A stretch of 64,000 nucleotides of DNA from an uncultured Saprospiraceae bacterium. Its GTDB lineage: Bacteria; Bacteroidota; Bacteroidia; Chitinophagales; Saprospiraceae. Both the position numbers and the translations under genes were made by a program. The notes beneath the pieces were generated by a model. That model was given only the letters and a program-made list of their open reading frames with translations. It did not search any database and was not told the origin of the DNA. The DNA is taken from assembly GCA_937981555.1 (NCBI GenBank), contig CALJOK010000049.1, forward strand, positions 1 through 64,000, written 5' to 3'. This document shows, one piece after another, positions 38,368 through 45,926 of the stretch; position 1 is the stretch's first letter; each line of letters starts with the position of its first letter.

Positions 38368-39072
38368 TTAAAAATTAATATTACCCTCTAAATATTTTTT
38401 AATGACTTGTGCTTTGGATTTTACTTGGAGTTTTTTATAAATATTTTTTACATGGTATCGAACACCATCTAAAGAAATTCCCATTTGGTCGGCAACTTTT
38501 TGATATGATAATCCATCCACTAAAAAACGAACAACTTGTGATTCTTTGTTAGTTAGATTCTTTTTTTTAGAGGTGATTTTAGTACTGCTTTGAAAATGAC
38601 TTAATACTCTTCTGGCTACTTTAGGAGAAAGAACAGAACCGCCTTTGTTCTTTACCGTAACAATGTGCTCTTCTAATTCTGAGAAACTTAGATCCTTCAA
38701 TAAGTAACCAATTGCTCCAGCACAGATAGCATTAAAAATTTTGTCAGGATCTTTATGAACCGTTAATATTATTATATCTAAATCTGGATTTATTTTATGT
38801 ATTTGGTGAATACCTTTTATTCCAGACATCCCTGGTAAACCGATGTCTAGAAGTAATATGTCAACTTGAGAATTATTATTGTAATACCGTAAAAATTTTT
38901 CAACGCTTTTAACTGCAAGACTACAATTTAAAGAATGAGACTGATCCATCAGTTCTTTCAATCTGTCTCGTAAGCTTATGTTGTCTTCAATTATTGCTAC
39001 GTTAATTCTTTTTTTAGTTTTAATATTTTCTAAAGAGACATCAGCCTGATTTATATTTTTATTTTTTTGCAA
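38368..39072 (-). CDS. NarL/LuxR-family response regulator
   Basis: 234 aa. A receiver domain (about 23-140) carries the phospho-acceptor D76 in LLLDIGLPG, the acidic pair E29/D30 and a conserved Lys in DLS-type context (GYLLKDLS). The LuxR-type helix-turn-helix is at about 168-230 (LTNKESQVVRFLVDGLSYQKVADQMGIS, then VRYHVKNIYKKL). It pairs with the sensor kinase encoded just downstream. The assigned start is a TTG at 39072 and the first 22 residues are polar and atypical for the family, so the start is uncertain. Confidence 0.9.
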   Translation of the reverse strand: MQKNKNINQADVSLENIKTKKRINVAIIEDNISLRDRLKELMDQSHSLNCSLAVKSVEKFLRYYNNNSQVDILLLDIGLPGMSGIKGIHQIHKINPDLDIIILTVHKDPDKIFNAICAGAIGYLLKDLSFSELEEHIVTVKNKGGSVLSPKVARRVLSHFQSSTKITSKKKNLTNKESQVVRFLVDGLSYQKVADQMGISLDGVRYHVKNIYKKLQVKSKAQVIKKYLEGNINF

Positions 39073-39279
39073 AATGGTGTTAAGGTTTTAATAGCTAGGA
39101 AAAAATTGCGAGATGTAATTTTAGATGTTGAATAATACATTAACTATAATTACAATGTAAGCATAAAAAATAAAATTTTATGTAAGGCGGATAGAAAATA
39201 ACAAAATAGCAAGCTTTAGGATAAATCAAAGGTGGAATTATAGATAGGTGAGCAGATATTGTTTAATTTATTTTTTTCG

Positions 39280-39299
39280 TTATGATAACCAACACTTTA
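39280..39299 (+). repeat. 20-base motif flanking the two-component system, copy 2
   Basis: TTATGATAACCAACACTTTA, 26 bases upstream of the ATG of the dioxygenase-like gene and about 210 bases upstream of the response regulator start. It shares 17 of 20 bases with 36053-36072. Placement is compatible with an operator or a -33 region of the dioxygenase gene. Confidence 0.35.
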
Positions 39300-39325
39300 G
39301 TATTAGAAGTCTAAAATAAATTAAA

Positions 39326-39928
39326 ATGAATAGGAAGAAATTTTTAATCAATAGTTCTTTAGCCGCTTTTTCAGTTTCAATATTTGGGAAAGTACAACCA
39401 AAAGAAAATGACTTTGTAGGAGACTGCGAAACGACCAATGATATTTTAGGTCCTTTTTATCGTCCTGAAGTTCCTGAGCGAAACGACTTAACATCCAACC
39501 ATTTGGAAGGAACAATCATTGAATTAAAAGGAAAAGTATTTGGTTCAGATTGCGTGACTCCGCTTAATCATGCAAAAGTAGAAATATGGCATTGCAATAC
39601 TGAGGGAGAGTATGATAATGATTCGGAGGGTTTTCATCAAAGAGGAAAATGGTATTCTGATAAAGATGGACTGTATTCTTTTAAGACAATTCTTCCGGGC
39701 AAATATTTGAATGGAGGTAAATTTCGTCCAGCCCATATTCATTTCCGAGTGACCGCTAAAGGTAGTCAAGAATTGATTTCTCAAATATATTTTCATGGCG
39801 ATCCTCATATCACCAATGATCCGTGGGCTTCTAAAAAGAAAGCCGTACATCGAATTTTGCCGATTTCATTGGAAGATACAAAAGGAAATTTAGTAGTAGT
39901 ATTTGATATTTATTTAAAAGATAAATAA
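39326..39928 (+). CDS. Intradiol ring-cleavage dioxygenase-like protein (protocatechuate dioxygenase family)
   Basis: 200 aa. The non-haem Fe(III) ligands of intradiol dioxygenases are all present: Y96 in EGEYDN, Y127 in LPGKYLNG, and H137 and H139 in RPAHIHF. The N-terminal segment (MNRKKFLINSSLAAFSVSIFG) resembles a Tat or Sec leader of the substrate-binding type found in exported members, which lack the usual helical N-terminal domain. Exported intradiol-like proteins in Bacteroidota have unclear substrates, so catechol-type cleavage is the family reaction and not proven here. The gene is divergent from the response regulator and ends 5 bases from the convergent T9SS gene. Confidence 0.85.
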   Translation: MNRKKFLINSSLAAFSVSIFGKVQPKENDFVGDCETTNDILGPFYRPEVPERNDLTSNHLEGTIIELKGKVFGSDCVTPLNHAKVEIWHCNTEGEYDNDSEGFHQRGKWYSDKDGLYSFKTILPGKYLNGGKFRPAHIHFRVTAKGSQELISQIYFHGDPHITNDPWASKKKAVHRILPISLEDTKGNLVVVFDIYLKDK

Positions 39929-39933
39929 AATCT

Positions 39934-41622
39934 TTACCACATCAAACTAACATCACCAATGACTTGCTCTGACTTTTTGTTTCCGTTAGATCTATACTTT
40001 AAATAAAATACATACACGCCCACCGTGTTCTTTTTGCCATTGGAAAATCCATCCCAAGATTGATTTTTATCATTAGTTGCAAAAACCACTTCACCCCAAC
40101 GACTAAATATTTTTAAATCATAAAAGTCATAATTGCAATTCGCACGAACAGGCTGGAATACATCATTTTCATTATCTCCATTAGGTGAAAACGCATTAGG
40201 GAAAATTACTTCACAACTACAGTCCTCCATCGTTACATAAATACTATCTCTTCCATCTCCACAATTTTCAGAATTAACATCTAACCAATGCCAACCTGAA
40301 GATTGGATAGTGTTATTAGAAAAAATGCTACCATCACTCCAGAGGTAAGAATCAGCGTTAAGTGATTCCATTTCTAGCCAAATACTTTCATCTTCGCAAA
40401 TAGTAGAATCAGCAGGAAAGAAATCAAACACAGGTTGGAAGGAATAATCATATAAAATATTGGGCAGTCCCCAAGTAGAATTAATTCCTTCTAGACTGAT
40501 CCCTTCTTTTTCATAATCAACATCCACACCTGAAGCATTTGGATTATTTAATACCGACAGGAATTTATGACCATTAGTTCGGGCGATATAAATTTTTCCA
40601 TTAGGACCAATTTCCATTGTACCAAAAGCTTTGATATATTCTTCTGTGATGATAGTTTGAGAAGCAGGAATATCAGCAACAGTAAGATCGTACTGAAAAA
40701 GTTTATTGGAAGGTACGCCTTGATAAGCGGTTTGATATAGTTTGGTATTGTCAGGTGAAAAGCAAACGCCATAACTCTTATTAATATTGGAATTATTCCC
40801 ATAAGACATGGCAATAGGATTTGATAATTTTCCTGTTGAATTATCCAAGTCAAATAACTCTAAATGCCAATCTCCCATTACCAATCCTGCTTGAGTATCC
40901 AGTCCTGTTAATACTGACCAAACTACCGCCACTTTTGTATTATCGGGGGAAGACTTCATACATCCTAATGTGCTCGTTGCTTCACAACAACCAAGGTTAG
41001 GTTCGATATGAGATTGGCCAACATAACTAATTATAGGATCAGGTTGAACACCATTGCAGGTTATTAAAAAACTATAAAAAGCATTGGACTCAAATAAGTG
41101 CGTAATGATCCAAATATCTCTTCCATTGGCATGTCGAACAGCCGTTTGCTTTTCAGTCGTGTAATTAAGCAGTTGGATGTTTTTTTCGATAACCGCTCCA
41201 TTTCCATTGTCTAGTTCTATATCAATTATCGAATAACTTAATCCATTATCAGAACCATTAAAACCTGCCTCTGCACCAATAGTAAATATTAAATATAAAT
41301 TTGGACTTAAAGGTTGGGGTACAATCAACGCCGACTGAGTCGATGAAAAATGACCATCTAATCCTGTTCCGTTTTCCATGATTTGATGATTCCGATTGTA
41401 GATGGTTTCTCCATTAGAATAAAACAATAGATTTCCGGCAGCATCAGATATGGAAGAACAACCTTCATCCGTACTTAACATTCCATCAGTCAAGGCGGAA
41501 GGTGGAGTCGTATTAAAAGTTATACCAGCACCAAAACCAAAATACCAATTGTTAGCTTCTCCTTGAGCAAGAGTAAACAAGGAAACTAATGAAAAGAAAA
41601 TGGAGAAAATATATTTTAGCAT
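39934..41622 (-). CDS. T9SS type B surface protein with gliding-motility C-terminal domain
   Basis: The open frame reaches 41745, but the ATG at 41622 begins a proper signal peptide (MLKYIFSIFFSLVSLFTLAQ), so I start there (563 aa). The N-terminal part (about 25-430) is a seven-bladed-propeller-like region with repeated SPDNTKV or SPDNTKLY-type segments. The C-terminal about 90 residues are a gliding-motility-associated sorting domain: IFPNAFSPNGDNENDVFQP, then LKIFSRWGEVVF, then SWDGFSNGKK, VGVYVFYLKY, ending GDVSLMW. This directs T9SS export and surface attachment. It converges with the dioxygenase-like gene, with 5 bases between the stops. Confidence 0.88.
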   Translation of the reverse strand: MLKYIFSIFFSLVSLFTLAQGEANNWYFGFGAGITFNTTPPSALTDGMLSTDEGCSSISDAAGNLLFYSNGETIYNRNHQIMENGTGLDGHFSSTQSALIVPQPLSPNLYLIFTIGAEAGFNGSDNGLSYSIIDIELDNGNGAVIEKNIQLLNYTTEKQTAVRHANGRDIWIITHLFESNAFYSFLITCNGVQPDPIISYVGQSHIEPNLGCCEATSTLGCMKSSPDNTKVAVVWSVLTGLDTQAGLVMGDWHLELFDLDNSTGKLSNPIAMSYGNNSNINKSYGVCFSPDNTKLYQTAYQGVPSNKLFQYDLTVADIPASQTIITEEYIKAFGTMEIGPNGKIYIARTNGHKFLSVLNNPNASGVDVDYEKEGISLEGINSTWGLPNILYDYSFQPVFDFFPADSTICEDESIWLEMESLNADSYLWSDGSIFSNNTIQSSGWHWLDVNSENCGDGRDSIYVTMEDCSCEVIFPNAFSPNGDNENDVFQPVRANCNYDFYDLKIFSRWGEVVFATNDKNQSWDGFSNGKKNTVGVYVFYLKYRSNGNKKSEQVIGDVSLMW

Positions 41623-41924
41623 TAAGATCTTTTTTATGATAGACTGATCAAAAAAATTATTCGTTGGGTTAAGTGATTGTTTTATTAAAAAAATAAAGAC
41701 TGTCCTGTTAACTGCACCGCTAAGATATGAGAGAAAATTGAACACTAGCGATAATCAATAATAAGGTTTTAGATCGAGCACAAAACAACAAATCATGAAT
41801 TAAGATATTTGCGACAAGCACCATGTTTTGGAAACCAACCTAATTTATTTGTTATTCATTTTATTATTAATAACTTCTATCTGTTTTTGCAATAAAAAAT
41901 ATAAACATTTCTAAAAATAAAATT

Positions 41925-43652
41925 ATGAAGACTTATGTCCTGACTATTCTTTTGTTTTTAAATTCCAATTTTCTTTTTGCACAAGGCGTTGCAGTAGTCA
42001 GTTCTTTTATGGACAACACGTGGCAATTATTTGAATTAAATCCACTTGATTGTTCACTTGAATTTATCACTAATATTGAAAAGCTACTGTTCGATATAAC
42101 CTACCATCCCAATGGAGGATTATATGGAATTCAGTCAGATGGTAGCTTATGGGAAATCGATATAACAACGGGAGATTGTACTTTAGTATATACCATCGGA
42201 CCAAGTAGTAATCTCCAAACATTTAATTCTTTAGTGACTTCTCCAAATGGAACCGTCTATGCGACAGGTGACCTAGGCGAGTTATATACTTATAATATTT
42301 CATCAGGAGTCGAAATGTTTTTAGGCATCATTCCTTTTACTGCATCTGGTGATTTAATCTTTTTTAATAATAAATTATATCTTGCTGCTACCGATGTAAA
42401 TGACTATATCATACAAGTAAATCTTAGTAATCCTGCGAATAGCTTTGAGTTAATTTCTTCTTTTTTAGATGGGAATATTTATGGAATTCTTTCCTATTCC
42501 GAAAATTGCGCCGATGTGAAAAGCTATGCATTAGAAGTAGAACTTAATGGAAATACAACGTCAGTTTATGAGATTAATTATGGAAATAACACCCTCAACT
42601 ATATTTGTGAATTCGATGGTCCGATTACTGGAGGAGCGAGTACATTTGATTTTTTTGGATCGGTTTCAGTTTCGATTCAAGACTTTGAAGTTAGTGCTCC
42701 AACCTCTTGTACTCAATCGGATGGGACTATCACCGTACAAGCTTTTGGTGGAACAGGACAATTGACCTATTCGATTATTGATAATGTTTTTGAAACTAAT
42801 AATCAATTTACGGGACTTTCATCAGGGACATATGGTATAACTGTTACAGATGAAAATGGCTGTCAGGATGTTGGAGAAGCTGATCTAAACCTTTTAGATT
42901 TTCCTATATTGACAGATATAGAAATTACGCCAGTTTCCTGTCTAGGAGCAGAAGGGATTATTGAAGTGATAGGAAGTGGTGGTACCGGAGCATTGACTTA
43001 TTCGATTGATGGAATTAATTTTCAAGACACAGGCCTCTTTGATAGTTTACTTTTGGGAAATTATACGATCACCGTACAAGATGAAAATTTTTGTAATAGT
43101 GCTGAGATCATCGAAGTTGGTTTTCCACCGATTCCGGTGATAGATACTATTTTATTAGAACCAATTTTCTGTGATAATGAACTGGTCAGTTTCGCTATGG
43201 AAGTAAGCAATTTTACTGGTGAATTAGAAGTGATATTAAATGATACTATTTTTCAAAACCATCTTACTTTTGATAATTTGCCTAATGGTACTTATCAAAT
43301 TTCTATTGCTGATGATTTGGGTTGTGAAGCAGATACTACGATCGTCTTAGCTAGGAAATATTGTTCTATTTATATACCCAATGCTTTTTCTGCGAATGGA
43401 GATGGATACAATGATGATTTTAAAATTTATCCTCATCCAAAATTTGAAGGTAAAATTTTGTCCGTTCATATTTTTGATCGCTGGGGAAATACCCTCTATG
43501 GAAATAAAGATTTTGATTTTGAAATAGACAGTTGGGATGGAACTTTTAATGGTAAAGTATTAAATGCTGGTGTGTTTGTGTATGTAATCAAAGTAGATTA
43601 TGGTGATGGAATAAGAGAAGTGTTGAGTGGAGATATTAGCTTGGTGAAATAG
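41925..43652 (+). CDS. T9SS type B surface protein with SprB-like repeats
   Basis: 575 aa. Signal peptide to about residue 20 (FLFAQ). The first 240 residues form a propeller-like domain (LFDITYHPNGGLYGIQSDGSL, VTSPNGTVYATGDLGELY). Two SprB-type repeats follow at about 255-330 and 335-405: an SC(T/L)-x-(S/A)-(D/E)-G-x-I start, GGTGxLTYSI, then (G/S)xYxITVxDENxC. The C-terminal domain (about 483-575) begins YIPNAFSANGDGYNDDF, with HIFDRWGNTLYG and SWDGTFNG. SprB repeats occur in the gliding adhesin of Flavobacterium johnsoniae. A role as a surface adhesin is likely. Divergent from the previous T9SS protein gene. Confidence 0.88.
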   Translation: MKTYVLTILLFLNSNFLFAQGVAVVSSFMDNTWQLFELNPLDCSLEFITNIEKLLFDITYHPNGGLYGIQSDGSLWEIDITTGDCTLVYTIGPSSNLQTFNSLVTSPNGTVYATGDLGELYTYNISSGVEMFLGIIPFTASGDLIFFNNKLYLAATDVNDYIIQVNLSNPANSFELISSFLDGNIYGILSYSENCADVKSYALEVELNGNTTSVYEINYGNNTLNYICEFDGPITGGASTFDFFGSVSVSIQDFEVSAPTSCTQSDGTITVQAFGGTGQLTYSIIDNVFETNNQFTGLSSGTYGITVTDENGCQDVGEADLNLLDFPILTDIEITPVSCLGAEGIIEVIGSGGTGALTYSIDGINFQDTGLFDSLLLGNYTITVQDENFCNSAEIIEVGFPPIPVIDTILLEPIFCDNELVSFAMEVSNFTGELEVILNDTIFQNHLTFDNLPNGTYQISIADDLGCEADTTIVLARKYCSIYIPNAFSANGDGYNDDFKIYPHPKFEGKILSVHIFDRWGNTLYGNKDFDFEIDSWDGTFNGKVLNAGVFVYVIKVDYGDGIREVLSGDISLVK

Positions 43653-43780
43653 TGGAATGGAAAGGTGAGCTTGTTTCCTAGTCTGTATAGACTCCTTTGT
43701 TATATGTTTTTTATTGCTCTTTAATGATTCTGATAATAGGGTAGGAGTATTAATTTTATGGAAATTGGATTTTTTTCACA

Positions 43781-43820
43781 AAAAAAAAGTAACAGGTACC
43801 TCAATCAAGTACCTGTTACT
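43781..43820 (-). terminator. Intrinsic terminator of the double-glycine peptide gene
   Basis: AGTAACAGGTAC (43788-43799) and GTACCTGTTACT (43809-43820) form a perfect 12-bp stem with a 9-base loop. Eight A residues at 43781-43788 become a T tract on the minus strand. It sits 24 bases beyond the stop of the peptide gene and supports that short gene being transcribed. Confidence 0.88.
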
Positions 43821-43843
43821 AGTAAGTAACTTATAAAGGTTGA

Positions 43844-44017
43844 TTAGAATGGACGTTTTCCATTTCCAGCTTGCTCAGCTGGTAAAGCTGGTGCATTTTC
43901 TAATCCAGCTGTTCCTTCTACTGGTAATTCAGGAAAAACATTTTTTGCATTTCCGTTTCCATTTCCACCTTTAATGTTCTTCATTTCTTCCTTTGATAAT
44001 TTAAATTGCTTTTTCAT
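43844..44017 (-). CDS. 57-aa double-glycine leader peptide (RiPP/bacteriocin-like precursor)
   Basis: The short frame starts with ATG at 44017 and ends with TAA at 43844. The N-terminal part, MKKQFKLSKEEMKNIKGG, is a classic GG leader as found in Bacteroidota natural-product precursors (K-L-S/T-x-E-E-M-x-x-I-x-GG), processed by a peptidase-containing ABC transporter after G18. The predicted core of 39 residues is rich in Gly, Ala, Pro, Asn and Glu (starting NGNGNAKNVFPELP) with no Cys, Ser or Lys-rich cationic part, so it is not a lanthipeptide. It has a perfect terminator downstream and an A-rich leader with AAAAATTACTTATT before the ATG. No maturation enzyme or transporter lies in the window. 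Confidence 0.75.
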   Translation of the reverse strand: MKKQFKLSKEEMKNIKGGNGNGNAKNVFPELPVEGTAGLENAPALPAEQAGNGKRPF

Positions 44018-44619
44018 AATAAGTAATTTTTAAGTGTTTAAATAATAAATAATCTACTGTTCAAAGTTCAGGTTAAATTGACTATGAGATATACCCTTAA
44101 AATGGTAAATGTCATATAAAGAAAATAATAAGTATCTCTTTTGTGCCTTGATTCATAAGAAAAAAGTGTGGGGAAAAAATTGAAAAAAAGGAAGTATTTC
44201 TGAATTAGAATATTTTTTTATTTAATTCTTAAATTATTGATTATGAGTGTTTTAAGGATTTTTTATTGTTTTGTTGTTCCTTGGAAGGATTATTTTTTTG
44301 TAAAAGAAAATCTGAAAAATCGTTTATTTTGTATTGGGCTAAAATAGGACTTAAACGTTATTTTGAGTATAAGAATAACAAGACATTTACATTCAAAAAA
44401 TATATAATTGATGTTGATTAAATTATAAAACATATTAATGTATGTTTCGAATAGTATAAATTTGGACGCTATGTGGTGAAATTATATTTTTGGGAGTATG
44501 ATCTTTAATATTTGGTGAAACTGTTTTTTTCGATTCTCTGTCAGCTTGCTGCGGAGTAGTCTATTTAAAAAACATGTGGGTAATAATCTATAACTGTTTA
44601 GCTCACAAAAAAAAAGAAA
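44018..44619. other. Long intergenic region between peptide gene and propeller lipoprotein gene
   Basis: About 600 bases, very AT-rich. It should hold promoters of both divergent genes. TATTTTG elements occur at about 44329 and 44359 on the plus strand. A 34-codon frame at 44243 is not convincing. A REP-like hairpin is at 44532-44566. Confidence 0.4.
44532..44566. repeat. REP-like hairpin repeat, copy 2
   Basis: CTGTCAGCTTGCTGCGGAG (44538-44556), followed by TAGTCTATTT, with GCAGC/GCTGC-type pairing around CTTG. It shares the layout and core (GCTTGC-x-GCGG, then A/TA, then T-rich) with 23747-23780. It belongs to the common class of CGGCTTGCCG intergenic palindromes. Confidence 0.5.
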
Positions 44620-45699
44620 ATGAATAATTCAAATCTTAAATTAATCCTATTCGTCTTAATATGGGGAATGTTTTTTATCTCGTGTGATGGACAAACCAAA
44701 ACTAATAGAGGTTCAATAGGATCTGTTTCAAGCTCATCAATATCCAATTCTAAAATTGACTTACCTTATCAAGACGATCTATTTTTTATAGAGGGGCAAT
44801 TGTGTCAGCATTTGCGAAAAATCTTTCAGGACAGCAAAGGGAATCTTTGGTTCGGAACGAATGTATATGACTTGATGAAGTATGATGGGGATACGCTAAA
44901 ATATATTACTGAAAAAGAAGGTTTTAGTGGAGGGAGAGTAACCGGAATTGAGGAGGACAAAAATGGGAATATTTGGATCGCCACAAGTATGGGACTAAAT
45001 AAATATGATGGAGAATCATTTAGTATATTCACAGAAGAGGATGGGTTGTTGAATTCTGAGATATGGAGTTTTTTAATTGATTCAGAAGGTGTTTTTTGGA
45101 TAGGACATAACCAGGGGTTAAGTAGGTTTGATGGAAAAGAATTTAACAATATCTCTGTCCCAAAACCTCATGCTAACGAAGCTAATACTATTTATTCAGC
45201 AGATAGAATAGTAGCAATCGTTGAAGATGAAAAAGGTAATTTATGGATGGGAACCGATGGCTTTGGAATTGTCAAATATGATAGAAATTCTTTTTCACAT
45301 TTAACAACTAAAGATGGACTTGCAGACGATACGATTTATGATCTAATGATGGATTCAAAAGGAGATTTATGGATCGGTACTTATTGGGGAGGTGTCAGTA
45401 GATTTAATGGAGAAAGTTTTACCAATTTCACCAAAGAGGGAGAAATAAGTGGTGTGGAGGTTGGTGGTTTTTTTGAAGACAGCAATGATGATATTTGGTT
45501 TGGTGTTGAGAATAATGGTGTATATAAATATGATGGAAAAACCTTCACTCACTTTTATAAAGAAGCAGGTTTGGATGGCTCAATATTGAGTATTTACAAA
45601 GACAATAAAAACCGTTTTTGGTTTGGTGGTTGGGGAGGTCTTTTTCGCTTTGACGGGAAATCTTTTTTAAGCGTAACTATATATGGACCGTGGAAATAA
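44620..45699 (+). CDS. Two-component-regulator propeller lipoprotein
   Basis: 359 aa. A lipobox MFFISC gives the lipidated C22. The mature protein is a beta-propeller of the Reg_prop type. Blades are marked by NLWFGTN, NIWIATSMGLNKYDG, FWIGHNQGLSRFDG, NLWMGTDGFGIVKYD, DLWIGTYWGGVSRFNG, DIWFGVENNGVYKYDG and FWFGGWGGLFRFDG, at about 40-50 residue spacing. Such propellers usually form the sensor of hybrid kinases. Here it stands alone as a lipoprotein without a kinase, so it may be a stand-alone ligand-binding protein on the cell surface or in the periplasm. Confidence 0.85.
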   Translation: MNNSNLKLILFVLIWGMFFISCDGQTKTNRGSIGSVSSSSISNSKIDLPYQDDLFFIEGQLCQHLRKIFQDSKGNLWFGTNVYDLMKYDGDTLKYITEKEGFSGGRVTGIEEDKNGNIWIATSMGLNKYDGESFSIFTEEDGLLNSEIWSFLIDSEGVFWIGHNQGLSRFDGKEFNNISVPKPHANEANTIYSADRIVAIVEDEKGNLWMGTDGFGIVKYDRNSFSHLTTKDGLADDTIYDLMMDSKGDLWIGTYWGGVSRFNGESFTNFTKEGEISGVEVGGFFEDSNDDIWFGVENNGVYKYDGKTFTHFYKEAGLDGSILSIYKDNKNRFWFGGWGGLFRFDGKSFLSVTIYGPWK

Positions 45700-45926
45700 A
45701 AATACGAATTCGGAGACTATCATCTTTGTTCGAGCGAATCTATTTTCAATTAGAAAGTTTGACCATAACTTATTGGATAATCCATTTGAAAGGATCACAA
45801 TTATAGCTTTTTGTTTTAGTGAATTTGAAGAATAAAAAACCAACTAGTCATTCGTCAGAAAATCAATAGTTTTTTTGTTCCTTTATGATGAAATTCTTTT
45901 TAAAAAGATCCAATTAATTTCATTCC

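Noticed and set aside
44243-44347. 34-codon frame in the intergenic region upstream of the propeller lipoprotein
   Set aside because: No conserved motif or start context; the GG peptide is the only credible small gene here.
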